From positions 1 to 64,000 of the forward strand of contig JAFPUM010000043.1 in assembly GCA_017395425.1 (NCBI GenBank): a stretch of DNA of 64,000 nucleotides. The letters run 5' to 3'. Source of the DNA: Clostridia bacterium (GTDB lineage Bacteria > Bacillota > Clostridia > Oscillospirales > Acutalibacteraceae). The notes beneath the pieces were generated by a model, which was not told the origin of the DNA, did no database searches, and saw nothing but the letters and a program-made list of their open reading frames with translations. Both the position numbers and the translations under genes were made by a program. Below are positions 40,655 to 50,063 of the stretch, one piece after another; the first letter of the stretch is position 1, and every line of letters starts with the position of its first letter.

Positions 40655-42718
40655 TTACTCCTTATCCTTGGTGAGTTCCTGAAGGACGGAATAGGGAGCT
40701 TCCTCATAACGGACAAATGCAAAGGTAAAGTAGCCTCTGCCGCGGGTGGTCTGACGCATATAGGTGGCAAAATCCGCCATCTCGCCCACCGGCACTTCCG
40801 CGATGAGCTCCTGCATACCCTCGTCGGCAGAGTTCATGCCCAGCACGCGACCGCGGCGCTTATTGAGTTCGCCCATGACGTCGCCCATGTTATCGCCCGG
40901 CACATAGGCGTGCAGTTCGCCCACCGGTTCGAGCAGAACCGGACTCGCCTTGGGAATGCCGTTCTTGAAGGCAAGCGCCGCCGCCGTCTTGAAGGACATT
41001 TCGGAGGAATCGACCGGGTGATAGGAACCGTCGTACAGCGTAGCTTTGACGCCCACCATCGGATAACCCGCGAGAGAACCGGTCTTCATGCAGTCCTGCA
41101 GACCCTTCTCAACCGCCGGGAAGAAGTTCTTGGGAACCGCGCCGCCGACCACTTCTTCGCCGAACTCCAGCCCTTCGCTGTCGCAGGGTTCAAAGCGGAT
41201 CCATACGTCGCCGAACTGTCCGTGACCGCCCGACTGCTTCTTATAGCGTCCCTGAATCTTGACTTCACTGCGGATGGTTTCGCGGTAGGCAATCTTCGGG
41301 GATTCCACTTTGGCGTCGGTGCCGAATTTATTCTTGAGCTTGGAGATAATGACGTCGATGTGCTGTTCGCCCTGACCGCTGACGATCATCTGGTTGGTTT
41401 CGGGGTTGGTGCCGAAGGTCATGGAGGGATCCTCTTCGCAGAGTCTCAGCATACCCTGCGCGATCTTTTCCTCGTCGCCCTTGTTGACCGGCAGTACCGC
41501 CATCGAGAGGGAAGGCGTGGGGAAGTCTACGCCCTTGAGGGTGACAGGACGTGCGGGTGCGCAGAGGGTGTCGCCTGTCGCCGCGCCCGAGAGCTTGGCA
41601 ACCGCACCGATATCGCCCGCGCCGACGCTGTCCACTTCGATCTGCTTCTTGCCGCAGAGCATATACAGCTTGCCGAGTTTATCGGTGGAGCCAGTGCGCA
41701 TATTCATCAGCATACTGTCGGGCGTGACACGACCCGTGACAACCTTGAAATAGGACAGCTTACCTACAAACGGGTCGGCTACGGTCTTGAAGATCACCGC
41801 GGCGGGCAGTGCGCTGTCGCTGACCGTCATCTCGACGGGAGCGCCGTTGGCGTCCGAAGCGGTTTCGGGTGCGACGTCCGCCGCCGAGGGAACCAGCCAG
41901 CTCATGCCGTTCATGAGCTGATCCACGCCTTCACCCGTCGCGCTCGCGCCGCAGTAGACCGGCGTGATCGAACCCGAACGCACGCCCTGCGTCAGACCGA
42001 GAATATACTCTTCGGGCGTGAAGTCCTCGCCGGAGAAGTATTTTTCCATGAGTTCATCGTCGGTTTCGGCAATGGCTTCATTAATGGCGGTGCGCAGACC
42101 CTCGAGACGGTGTCCCATGTCGGGCATGGGAACCTCTTCCGCCTTGGTGCCGTTGTAGCGGTACGCCTTGTATTCGAGGATGTTGACATAGCAGTCCACC
42201 TGATGACCGTTCATATAGGGTACCACAATCGGGCTGACCGTGGGACCGAAGGAGGCTTTGAGCTGTTCAAAGACCTTGTAGAAATCCGCGCTCTCGGAAT
42301 TGAGCTTATTGACGAAAATCACCTTTGCCATGCCGGCTTTGTGGGCGCGGGCATAGGATTTTTCCGAACCGACCGCCACGCCGGATTTGCCGGAAATGGT
42401 GATGAGGGCGCAGTCTGCCGCGCGGAACCCTTCCGCCACGCCGCCTTCAAAGTCAAACAGACCGGGGACGTCAATCATATTGAATTTGACATTTTTCCAT
42501 TCCACAGGAGCCACAGCCGCCGAAACGGAGCATTTACGCTTCATCTCTTCGGGGTCGAAGTCGCAGACCGCCGTGCCGTCCGCCGTTTTGCCCATTCTGT
42601 CGGTGGCGCCGGACAGATACAGCATCGCCTCGACCAGAGAGGTCTTGCCGGAGTTGCCGTGACCCGTAACGACAATATTTTTAATCTTGTCGGTGGGGTA
42701 TTTGGAAAGCTGTTTCAA
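40655..42718 (-). CDS. Divergent elongation factor G paralogue (EF-G2-like)
   Basis: A 687-residue protein with the full EF-G layout (G domain, domains II-V; GQGEQHIDVIISKLKNKFG in domain III, LLEPVGELHAYVPGDNMGDVMGELNKRRGRV in IV-V). The G domain is atypical: G1 GHGNSGKTS is intact, but G3 is DVPGLFDF, where canonical EF-G has DTPGHVDF, so the catalytic His is Leu. G4 is NKLN in place of NKxD, which should alter guanine recognition. It is not the housekeeping fusA, which normally sits with rpsG/tuf. Likely role: a stress or accessory ribosome factor with poor GTP hydrolysis. It has its own promoter at 42907-42879. Confidence 0.9.
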   Translation of the reverse strand: MKQLSKYPTDKIKNIVVTGHGNSGKTSLVEAMLYLSGATDRMGKTADGTAVCDFDPEEMKRKCSVSAAVAPVEWKNVKFNMIDVPGLFDFEGGVAEGFRAADCALITISGKSGVAVGSEKSYARAHKAGMAKVIFVNKLNSESADFYKVFEQLKASFGPTVSPIVVPYMNGHQVDCYVNILEYKAYRYNGTKAEEVPMPDMGHRLEGLRTAINEAIAETDDELMEKYFSGEDFTPEEYILGLTQGVRSGSITPVYCGASATGEGVDQLMNGMSWLVPSAADVAPETASDANGAPVEMTVSDSALPAAVIFKTVADPFVGKLSYFKVVTGRVTPDSMLMNMRTGSTDKLGKLYMLCGKKQIEVDSVGAGDIGAVAKLSGAATGDTLCAPARPVTLKGVDFPTPSLSMAVLPVNKGDEEKIAQGMLRLCEEDPSMTFGTNPETNQMIVSGQGEQHIDVIISKLKNKFGTDAKVESPKIAYRETIRSEVKIQGRYKKQSGGHGQFGDVWIRFEPCDSEGLEFGEEVVGGAVPKNFFPAVEKGLQDCMKTGSLAGYPMVGVKATLYDGSYHPVDSSEMSFKTAAALAFKNGIPKASPVLLEPVGELHAYVPGDNMGDVMGELNKRRGRVLGMNSADEGMQELIAEVPVGEMADFATYMRQTTRGRGYFTFAFVRYEEAPYSVLQELTKDKE

Positions 42719-42878
42719 TTTAAACTACCTCTTTTCATCGTGTCGGTTTCGCTCTTATCTTTATTTTTTGAAAAAAATAGAAATATAATCACCAAACCAG
42801 ATTGTTTTGATACGCGACCCGCTTCATTTTGGAAACATTCGCAGGAAGTTTCAGGTGATTCAGAGCCGCCTGTCGAAC

Positions 42879-42907
42879 ATTATAGCATACGGCTTTGTAA
42901 ATTTCAA
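42879..42907 (-). promoter_or_regulatory. Promoter of the EF-G paralogue gene
   Basis: On the minus strand, TTGAAA (42907-42902), 17 bp, TATAAT (42884-42879), giving a leader of about 155 nt. Confidence 0.7.
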
Positions 42908-42988
42908 TAATATTTATCGGTATCCGCAAATTATTTTATTAATATTCTTGATAATTTCATAATTTATTAATTGCTTCTTTTTTCTTTT

Positions 42989-43534
42989 TTACAGGGGACA
43001 ATCGAAAGACAACGTTTCGTCTTCACGACCTGTGAGAAAATTCACATGAACCGTTTCGCTGTTCCGGGGGAGTTCAAAGGCAAACCACCCGGCAGTTTTG
43101 CTCCGACCGGGAATCACGCCGTCAAAGAGACGGAAACCCTCGATCTGTGACTGACCCACCGCAATGGCATCTTTGTCGGCAGGCAGACAGGCGCAGCCTG
43201 ATGGCAGCGCGCACGACTTTATGCACACGTAGCTGCTGAAAAGGATATCGCTGCGGCTGCCGTTGGTAAAAGTCAGAGGAATGAAAACATATTCCAGCCC
43301 CTCGTGCGGTGACGGACTGTGAACCGGCGCGTCCTGCACGATGTCGTAAATCCCGTCACTGTAAACCGTTCTCGGCCATGAGGGCGGGGATTCGGACGAC
43401 GCGCCGTGACCGGAGAAGGCATTGCACCCCGCAGCGGCATACATCAGAAGGATTCCCGCGAGAAATGTCGCCGCACCCCGCAGAAATGTATGCGTGTCGA
43501 TGGAACGTTTCTGTTTTCTTTTCATCATTTTCAT
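42989..43534 (-). CDS. Lipoprotein with DUF4352-like domain
   Basis: About 181 residues. The start is taken at the ATG eight nt after GGAGG; an in-frame ATG 15 nt upstream overlaps the ribosome site. A basic N-terminus, a hydrophobic stretch (AATFLAGILLMYAAAGC) and lipobox Cys give a membrane-attached outside protein. The mature part has the telokin-like beta pattern YVFIPLTFTNGS...GWFAFELPRNSETVHVNF seen in DUF4352 proteins, often stress- or antibiotic-related lipoproteins of unknown mechanism. It lies downstream of murA but is separated from it by a terminator. Confidence 0.75.
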   Translation of the reverse strand: MKMMKRKQKRSIDTHTFLRGAATFLAGILLMYAAAGCNAFSGHGASSESPPSWPRTVYSDGIYDIVQDAPVHSPSPHEGLEYVFIPLTFTNGSRSDILFSSYVCIKSCALPSGCACLPADKDAIAVGQSQIEGFRLFDGVIPGRSKTAGWFAFELPRNSETVHVNFLTGREDETLSFDCPL

Positions 43535-43613
43535 CACTGTCGCCTCCATAAAACCTCAAACACCGCCGCTGTCTCTTTCCGAAACGCCCTATACTTATAT
43601 GAAAGGAAACACA

Positions 43614-43657
43614 AAAAAAGAACCTTTTCCTTCTGACGCCAAAAGGAAAAGGTTCTG
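43614..43657 (-). terminator. murA terminator
   Basis: On the minus strand, a 14-bp stem (AGAACCTTTTCCTT and complement) followed by a T7 run. Confidence 0.85.
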
Positions 43658-43680
43658 ATGTTTGATTACATGGCAAAAAA

Positions 43681-44955
43681 TCACTCATAATCATTGGGAA
43701 CCGTGCGGCGGTGGATGGCAGCGCCGACGGCAACCAGCTTGTCGATGAGCTGTTCATAGCCGCGCTCGATGTGATAGATTTCCCGGATGGTGGTTTCACC
43801 CTCGGAAATCAGCGCCGCAATCACCATTGCCGCGCCGCCGCGCAGATCGGTTGCCTTGACGTGGGCGCCCTTGAGACGCTCCACACCCCGGAAGGTGGCA
43901 ACACGTCCCTGCACCTCCGCGTCAACTCCCAGTTTGACGAGTTCGCTCACGTATTGGAAGCGGTTCTCCCATACGCCTTCGGTGATAGTGCTGACCCCTT
44001 CGGCAATGGACATGAGCACCGCCATCTGCGGCTGCATATCCGTGGGGAAGCCGGGATGGGGCATGGTCAGCACATTGCAGGCTCTGAGCGGTCCCGAACG
44101 GGTCACGCGGATCGCGTCGTCGTATTCATAGACCTCCGCGCCCATCTCCACGAGCTTGCGCGAAATGCTCTCCATATGCTTGGGAATGATATTCTGAATC
44201 ATCACGTCTCCGCCGGTCGCGGCAGCGGCAATCATGTAGGTGCCTGCCTCGATCTGGTCGGGAATGATGGAATAGGTGGTGCCGTGCATTTCCTTGACGC
44301 CGCGGATCTTGATGGTCTCCGTACCGGCGCCGCGCACGTCCGCTCCCATCGAATTGAGGAAATTGGCAAGATCCACGATATGCGGTTCTCTGGCGGCGCG
44401 TTCGATGATGGTCAGTCCCTCCGCGCGCACCGCGCCCAGCATGAGGTTGATGGTAGCGCCCACCGACACCACGTCGAGCTGAATCCGCGCGCCTTTGAGA
44501 CCGTCCGGCGCGGTGAGTGAAATCACGCCGTCGCGCAGACCGGTCTTGGCGCCCAGCGCCTCAAAGCCCTTGAGGTGCTGGTCGATGGGACGCACGCCGA
44601 AATAGCAGCCGCCCGGCATCGGCACCTTGGCGCGGCTGAACCGTCCGAGCAGCGCACCCAGCATATAATAGGAAGCGCGCATATTTCTTGCCAGTTCCTG
44701 ACTCACCTGCGTACAGTTGACCTCTCTGGCATCTATCTCAATCACAGAATCACTGATTTGCGTGACCTTCGCGCCCAGCTGTACGAGAATCTGGGATATC
44801 ACGCTCACGTCGCTTATGGTGGGAAGGTTTTCTATTCTGCAAATGTCACCCGAAAGAATCGCGGCAGGAATAATCGCGACGGCGGCATTTTTGGCGCCGC
44901 CCACCGTGATGGATCCCTCTAGTCTTCTGCCGCCCTCAACAACGAAGATATCCAA
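43681..44955 (-). CDS. murA: UDP-N-acetylglucosamine 1-carboxyvinyltransferase
   Basis: A 424-residue enzyme of the first committed step of peptidoglycan synthesis (enolpyruvyl transfer from PEP to UDP-GlcNAc, cytosol). It starts DIFVVEGGRRLEGSITVGGAKNAAVAI. The catalytic Cys is in MPGGCYFGVRPIDQHL, so fosfomycin sensitivity would be expected. It continues with PHIVDLANFLNSMGA and the PHPGFPTDMQPQ motif. The start codon is TTG, nine nt after GGAGGG (44965-44970). Clostridia often carry two murA paralogues; which one this is cannot be told. It is divergent from the SH3b protein gene, also with a TTG start. Confidence 0.95.
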   Translation of the reverse strand: MDIFVVEGGRRLEGSITVGGAKNAAVAIIPAAILSGDICRIENLPTISDVSVISQILVQLGAKVTQISDSVIEIDAREVNCTQVSQELARNMRASYYMLGALLGRFSRAKVPMPGGCYFGVRPIDQHLKGFEALGAKTGLRDGVISLTAPDGLKGARIQLDVVSVGATINLMLGAVRAEGLTIIERAAREPHIVDLANFLNSMGADVRGAGTETIKIRGVKEMHGTTYSIIPDQIEAGTYMIAAAATGGDVMIQNIIPKHMESISRKLVEMGAEVYEYDDAIRVTRSGPLRACNVLTMPHPGFPTDMQPQMAVLMSIAEGVSTITEGVWENRFQYVSELVKLGVDAEVQGRVATFRGVERLKGAHVKATDLRGGAAMVIAALISEGETTIREIYHIERGYEQLIDKLVAVGAAIHRRTVPNDYE

Positions 44956-44991
44956 ACCGTCTTACCCTCCAATTCATCAAAAACACCATTC

Positions 44992-44997
44992 ATTATA
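44992..44997 (-). promoter_or_regulatory. Probable -10 of murA
   Basis: TATAAT on the minus strand, about 30 nt upstream of the ribosome site; no good -35 was found. The rest of the 309-bp divergent region (44956-45264) is AT-rich with a TATAAT at 45202-45207 facing the SH3b gene; no other feature was seen. Confidence 0.45.
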
Positions 44998-45264
44998 CCA
45001 TGCTTTTTTCAGAAATAAAAGTCGTTCTCCAAAAGAAATGGCAAAATTGACCCATTTTTACAGTTTATTCATAATACGATCCCCCATAGATCGTTCCTCC
45101 CGTCTGACTGACAGAGCGTCTGAGCAAAAATTTATCGGGAATGTTAAAAATAAATTCAAAAATTAGATAATTTATCAGTAGAAATTCAGTGGTTTCGCTG
45201 TTATAATTAATATGTATATGCTGAGTGTATCATACATTGACCTATACGGAAAGGGGTCGTCACC

Positions 45265-46713
45265 TTGAAACAGACATTTTTCGGAAAAAGCCTGAACCGC
45301 CGGTTTACGGCTTTGCTCCTCTCGATAGCAATGCTGTGCGCCTGCGCGCCCTCCATTTTTGCCTCTTCGCTTTCGGACAGCGATTTGCAGCCCGCCGGGG
45401 ATTCCTCCTCCGGCTACACCCAGACCGCCAACACCGGCTTCGAAAACGTCGAATCCGACGGCGGCACCATGTATATCGGCTGGGCACGCATTCCCAAATC
45501 GGACGGTACCGGCTTTACGACCGTGAGATTTATTTACAGCAGCGGCATCAATCTCAACGAAAAGTCCCTCGAGCGTATCAACGATATGCTGGCAGCCTTT
45601 GACATAAAAGTAGAAGGCAGCATGGTCTATGACAGCCAGGTCAGCCGCAGCGACCTTGTGTCGGACAGCACCCTCGTCACCGAAACCAGCGAGCGGAAGG
45701 CAGTCTTTGCCTGCGGCAGCGAAAAGCAGCCCAATGTGCTCAAGGCGCAGCCCCCTCATGTATTGGAGGGGGAGCCCGACGCTGATTCCATGATCAATTC
45801 CTTTGAATACCTCAAACGCGGCTATGTGTACAGCGTATCGGAATACGTCTCGCTCAGGGACGCGCAGTCCAAGGTCAAGAAAGTCACTCTTTCCGAGGAC
45901 GGCAAGACGGCCTATACCTCGATCGTGATGTCGGAGGATTATGTCGAAAAGACCATCAACGGCAAGAAGATCCGGATTCTCATGATCAATTCCGAGCTGA
46001 AATACTGCTTCCGGGCGCCCAAACTGGTGTTTGTCAGAGACGATACCTATAATGTCGCCTCCGCCTCGGATATTACGTACCTCGGCGGCTCTACCACCGC
46101 TCCCACGTCTGCCACCCAGCCCGACGAACCCACATCCTCATCGGATGACGAAAAGACAGTCAGTTCCGATGAAAAGACCACGGAACCCGACGATTCCTCC
46201 GACGTGAATATCTGGGATTATCTCACCACCACCGCCGACTCCGATGTCACATCCGGTACGACGCCGGAAGAGGATACCACTACCGCGCCTACCACTACGG
46301 CTTCCACAACCACCACGACTACTACGACCACCACAACCACTACGACAGTTGCCACCACCCAGTCTACCACCACGGCAACCACCACCACCGCCGCTACCGA
46401 CAACGATGACGAGAAAATTGTCACCACATCTCCCACGCTGCCCACTCCCACCACCCGGGACACCCAAAATTCGACGTCGCTGCCCAACATTACCCATGAG
46501 GCATCGCCGGGTTCCGGCAGGGCGATTGTCGCTACCCGTCGGCTGGCGCTGAATGTCCGCTCCGGTCCCGGCATGAAGTACATGGTCGTCACCGTGCTGC
46601 CCAAGGGTTCCAACGTCACGGTGCTGGATACCTCCAATCCCGACTGGTATGTCGTGCGCACCATGGGCAATGTCGTAGGCTATTGTTACAGCGAGTATAT
46701 CAAGTTTATCTGA
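45265..46713 (+). CDS. Secreted SH3b-domain protein with Thr-rich linker
   Basis: A 482-residue protein with a TTG start eight nt after GGAAAGGGG. A signal peptide (residues about 13-36, LLLSIAMLCACAPSIFAS) is followed by a folded domain (about 45-275) of unknown family, then a Ser/Thr/Asp/Pro linker with a poly-Thr run (about 340-385, likely O-glycosylated wall spacer), and a C-terminal SH3b domain (LALNVRSGPGMKYMVVTVLPKG...VGYCYSEYIKF) that binds peptidoglycan. Likely located in the cell wall; enzymatic role unclear. A GAGAAATCT tandem tract covers the stop codon, and a terminator follows. Confidence 0.82.
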   Translation: MKQTFFGKSLNRRFTALLLSIAMLCACAPSIFASSLSDSDLQPAGDSSSGYTQTANTGFENVESDGGTMYIGWARIPKSDGTGFTTVRFIYSSGINLNEKSLERINDMLAAFDIKVEGSMVYDSQVSRSDLVSDSTLVTETSERKAVFACGSEKQPNVLKAQPPHVLEGEPDADSMINSFEYLKRGYVYSVSEYVSLRDAQSKVKKVTLSEDGKTAYTSIVMSEDYVEKTINGKKIRILMINSELKYCFRAPKLVFVRDDTYNVASASDITYLGGSTTAPTSATQPDEPTSSSDDEKTVSSDEKTTEPDDSSDVNIWDYLTTTADSDVTSGTTPEEDTTTAPTTTASTTTTTTTTTTTTTTVATTQSTTTATTTTAATDNDDEKIVTTSPTLPTPTTRDTQNSTSLPNITHEASPGSGRAIVATRRLALNVRSGPGMKYMVVTVLPKGSNVTVLDTSNPDWYVVRTMGNVVGYCYSEYIKFI

Positions 46714-46742
46714 GAAATCTGAGAAATCTGAGAAAAAATATT

Positions 46743-46790
46743 ACCCCCCGTCCGACAGGCTTGCCAGACAAGCGTATCGGACGGGGGAAA
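46743..46790 (+). terminator. Terminator after the SH3b protein gene
   Basis: A CCCCCGTCCGA/TCGGACGGGGG stem with inner GCTTG/CAAGC hairpin, then AAATTTGTT; a weak T tract. Confidence 0.7.
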
Positions 46791-46837
46791 TTTGTTATGG
46801 GAAAAAGGGAGTTATCTGAACGGTTGACGCTTTCCCG

Positions 46838-47055
46838 TTCCTCTTTTGCCGGGTACAAGGATAACCGACCTGGGCGCGGGGGCGCGGCTGGATATGGCTG
46901 GCGGCATAGACGATCTGAAGCGAGTGTTCAAGGGATCATGCACTGCCCGCGTCCGGGCTTTTGCCCCGATGCGCGCGACCGGGGGCTGATTACGGCTGAC
47001 GCCGCCCGCGTACCTGACGCGACGGGTCTTGTCATGGGCAATCCGACTGCGTTTT
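46838..47055 (+). repeat. Repeat family B, copy 2
   Basis: About 215 bp matching the inverse of 35815-36030: CCGTTCCTCTTTTGCCGGG, GGGCGCGGGGGCGCGGCTGGAT, GCGTCCGGGCTTTTGCCCCG, GCTGATTACGGCTGACGCCG, GTCATGGGCAA. It fills the gap between the SH3b protein gene and the convergent gatB. Confidence 0.7.
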
Positions 47056-47088
47056 TGGATGCGCGTGCTGCCGCCGCGCGGGAAACAG

Positions 47089-48531
47089 TTATCCCAGCAA
47101 TTCTTTGAGAATCGCGGTGACGGTCTGGGGGTCCGCCTTGCCGCGCAGGGCGCGCATGGACTGACCGATGAGATATTGCAGCGCCTTCTCCTTGCCGGAT
47201 TTGTATTCCTCCACGGACTTCTGATTGGCGGCAATGACTTCTTCAATCACGGTTTTCACCGCACCGGTGTCGGTCACAGTCTTGAGATTGTGCTGTTCGA
47301 CATATTCAACCGGATCGCAGTTTTCTTCAAAGACCGCCTTGAACACCTTCTTGGCGGTGCTGCGGGTGATTTCGTTCTTCTCCACCATGCCGATGAGCGC
47401 GCCGAGTGAGCCATAATCAAAGGGGATATCCTCGGGTTCTTTGCCGCTTTCACTCAGCAGGTGCATGACCTCGCCCATAATCCAGTTGGCAAGCTCCTTG
47501 GCGGGACAGCCCGCCGCGAGATTCTGCTCAAAGAGCGCTACCAGCACCTTGGACGCAGTGATCTGCTCCGCGTCGTATTCCGACAGCCCCAGTTCGCTGA
47601 CGTACCGCCGCCGCTTGGCTTCGGGCAGTTCGGGAAGGGAACGGCGGGTCTGCTCGATGACCTCCTCGCTGATTTCAATCGGAATCAGGTCAGGCTCCGG
47701 GAAATATTTGTAGTCCTGCGCGTCCTCCTTGGAACGCATGGCAAAGGATTCGTTTTTATCGTCATCCCAGCGTCGGGTCTCCTGCGTGACGGCGCCGCCG
47801 TGTTCCAGCAGGTGAATCTGCCGTGCCGATTCGCCCGCAATCGCCCGGCCAATGGCTTTGAAGGAATTCATGTTCTTCATCTCGGTGCGGGTGCCGAATG
47901 CTTCCGAACCGGCGGGACGCACCGAAAGATTGATGTCGGCGCGCAGGGAACCCTCCTGCATTTTGCAGTCGGAGACGCCGATATATTGCAGAATCGCCTT
48001 GAGCTTTTCGAGATAGCGGATAACTTCATTGGCGGAACGGAAATCCGGCTCGCTGACGATTTCGATGAGCGGCACGCCGCAGCGGTTGTAATCCACCATC
48101 GTGGCGTTGGTGGCGGGGTCGTGAACCAGTTTGCCCGCGTCCTCTTCCATATGGATTTCGTGAATGCCGATGACCTTGCGTCCGCCGCCTTCGGCTTCGA
48201 TCTCCACGCCCCCGTTGCGGCAGATGGGCAGATAGAGCTGGCTGATCTGATAGGCTTTGGGCAGGTCGGGATAGAAATAATTCTTGCGGTCGAATTTATT
48301 GTAGCGGGTGATTTCACAGTTGAGGGCAAGACCGGCTTTGGTCGCGTATTCCACGACAGCTTTGTTGAGCGACGGCAGTACGCCCGGCATACCGATACAG
48401 ATCGGGCAGCAGTGGGTGTTGGGTTCGCCGCCGAAGGCGGTGGTGCATCCGCAGAAGATTTTGGTCTTGGTGGAGAGTTCCACATGAACCTCCAGTCCCA
48501 TGACGGTTTCCCATGCAGGTGTATGATACAT
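47089..48531 (-). CDS. gatB: Asp-tRNA(Asn)/Glu-tRNA(Gln) amidotransferase subunit B
   Basis: A 480-residue tRNA-binding/kinase subunit of GatCAB, which converts Glu-tRNA(Gln) and Asp-tRNA(Asn) to the amidated forms. It starts WETVMGLEVHVELSTKTKIFCGC (Zn/kinase region), with HCCPICIGMPG, NKFDRKNYFYPDLPKAYQIS and LVHDPATNATMVDYNR in the cradle domain, and the C-terminal helical YqeY-like tail. Family length. It lies 20 bp after gatA in a gatC-gatA-gatB operon transcribed leftwards from the promoter at 50594-50565. Confidence 0.97.
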   Translation of the reverse strand: MYHTPAWETVMGLEVHVELSTKTKIFCGCTTAFGGEPNTHCCPICIGMPGVLPSLNKAVVEYATKAGLALNCEITRYNKFDRKNYFYPDLPKAYQISQLYLPICRNGGVEIEAEGGGRKVIGIHEIHMEEDAGKLVHDPATNATMVDYNRCGVPLIEIVSEPDFRSANEVIRYLEKLKAILQYIGVSDCKMQEGSLRADINLSVRPAGSEAFGTRTEMKNMNSFKAIGRAIAGESARQIHLLEHGGAVTQETRRWDDDKNESFAMRSKEDAQDYKYFPEPDLIPIEISEEVIEQTRRSLPELPEAKRRRYVSELGLSEYDAEQITASKVLVALFEQNLAAGCPAKELANWIMGEVMHLLSESGKEPEDIPFDYGSLGALIGMVEKNEITRSTAKKVFKAVFEENCDPVEYVEQHNLKTVTDTGAVKTVIEEVIAANQKSVEEYKSGKEKALQYLIGQSMRALRGKADPQTVTAILKELLG

Positions 48532-48551
48532 TGTGGATACCGCTCCTTTCG

Positions 48552-50021
48552 TTACAGATTGTCCAGTCCGGCGGGACGGCGCTTGTGCCAGTCAGTAACC
48601 TGCTGATAGGCGTGCGCCGCGCCGAGAATGTCGGTTTCGTGGAAATAGGATCCGATGAGCTGCATCCCCACCGGCATTCCCTTCCTGTCAAACCCGCAGG
48701 GAACCGAGGCGGCGGGCAGTCCGGCGAGATTGATCATGACGGTGTAGATGTCACCGAGATACATTTTGAGGGGGTCGGCGAGATTTTCGCCGATTTTCAG
48801 CGCCGTGGTGGGGGCAACCGGTCCCAGAATCAGGTCATACCGCTCAAACGCCCTGTCAAACGCGGCTTTGATGAGCGCCTTGGCTTGCAGCGCCTTCCGG
48901 TAGTAGGCGTCGTAGTAGCCCGAGGACAGCACGAAGCAGCCCAGCATAATGCGGCGCTTGACCTCCATGCCGAAGCCCTCGCTGCGGCTGCGGGTGTAGA
49001 GGTCGAGCAGGTCGTCCACGTGTTCGGGACGGTAGCCGTACTTGATGCCGTCGTAGCGGCTGAGGTTGCTGCTGGCTTCGGCGGCGGCGATGATATAATA
49101 GGCGGGAATCGCGTATTTGACGATGGGCATATCAAACTGCTCCACGGTCGCGCCCATGCGTTCGAGCTGACGGGCGGCGGTCTGAACCGTCGCGGCAACG
49201 TCCTTGTCCAGACCATCCCCGAAGAAATCGGTCGGAATGCCAATCTTCTTGCCCTTCACATCGTAATGCAGCACCGCGTCGAGGTTTACCCCTTGGGTCG
49301 CCACGCTGGTATTGTCCTTCACGTCCCGTTTCATGATTTCGCCCAGTACGGCGGCACAGTCGGCGGCATCTCGGGCGAGCGGTCCGATCTGGTCGAGCGA
49401 ACTGGCGTAGGCAACCAGTCCGAAACGCGAGACGGAGCCGTAGGTCGGCTTGATGCCGGTCACGCCGCAGAAGGACGCGGGCTGACGGATACTGCCGCCG
49501 GTGTCGGAGCCGAGCGCATAGAAGCATTCGCCCGCCGCGACAGCCGCCGCCGAACCGCCCGACGAACCGCCGGGTACGCATTCCGCATTCCACGGATTCT
49601 TCGTCGCGCCGAACCAGCTCGTCTCCGAGGTGGAACCCATCGCGAATTCATCCATATTGAGCTTGCCGAGCGGCACCGCGCCGGCTTGCATGATTTCCTC
49701 CACAGCGGTGGCGGTATAAGTCGGCTTGAAATTCGCCAGCATACGCGAGCCGCAGGAAGTCTGCACGCCCTTCTGGCACATATTGTCCTTGATGCCCATC
49801 GGCACGCCCGCGAGAGGCGAGGTGTATTCGCCGACGGAAATGCGCTTCTGCACCTCTTCGGCTCTTTGTAAAATATCGTCCTGCACCGTGACGAAGCAGG
49901 AAAACCGGCTGTCGTATGTTTCAATCTGTCGCAGGGAGAACTGCGCCGCTTCCACCGCGCTGATTTCACCCTTCCGGATGGCGGCGCCGAGTTCGAGCGC
50001 AGTCATGGTTTCAAGATTCAT
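48552..50021 (-). CDS. gatA: Asp-tRNA(Asn)/Glu-tRNA(Gln) amidotransferase subunit A
   Basis: About 489 residues. This amidase subunit releases ammonia from glutamine. The Ser-cisSer-Lys triad is visible: Lys in GVPMGIKDNMC, the Gly/Ser-rich GGSSGGSAAAVAAG, and GSDTGGSIRQPASFCGVTGIKPTYGSVSR. Several in-frame ATGs are possible (50060, 50033, 50021). 50021 gives the family N-terminus NLETMTALELGAAIRKGEIS and sits 12 nt after AAAGGA. It follows gatC by about 40 bp and precedes gatB. Confidence 0.96.
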   Translation of the reverse strand: MNLETMTALELGAAIRKGEISAVEAAQFSLRQIETYDSRFSCFVTVQDDILQRAEEVQKRISVGEYTSPLAGVPMGIKDNMCQKGVQTSCGSRMLANFKPTYTATAVEEIMQAGAVPLGKLNMDEFAMGSTSETSWFGATKNPWNAECVPGGSSGGSAAAVAAGECFYALGSDTGGSIRQPASFCGVTGIKPTYGSVSRFGLVAYASSLDQIGPLARDAADCAAVLGEIMKRDVKDNTSVATQGVNLDAVLHYDVKGKKIGIPTDFFGDGLDKDVAATVQTAARQLERMGATVEQFDMPIVKYAIPAYYIIAAAEASSNLSRYDGIKYGYRPEHVDDLLDLYTRSRSEGFGMEVKRRIMLGCFVLSSGYYDAYYRKALQAKALIKAAFDRAFERYDLILGPVAPTTALKIGENLADPLKMYLGDIYTVMINLAGLPAASVPCGFDRKGMPVGMQLIGSYFHETDILGAAHAYQQVTDWHKRRPAGLDNL

Positions 50022-50063
50022 GGTATGATTCATTCCTTTCTGACCTGTTGGTTCGTCCATACA

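Noticed and set aside
46683..47108. Small protein across repeat family B copy 2
   Set aside because: The frame is broken by stops in copy 1 and has no ribosome site.
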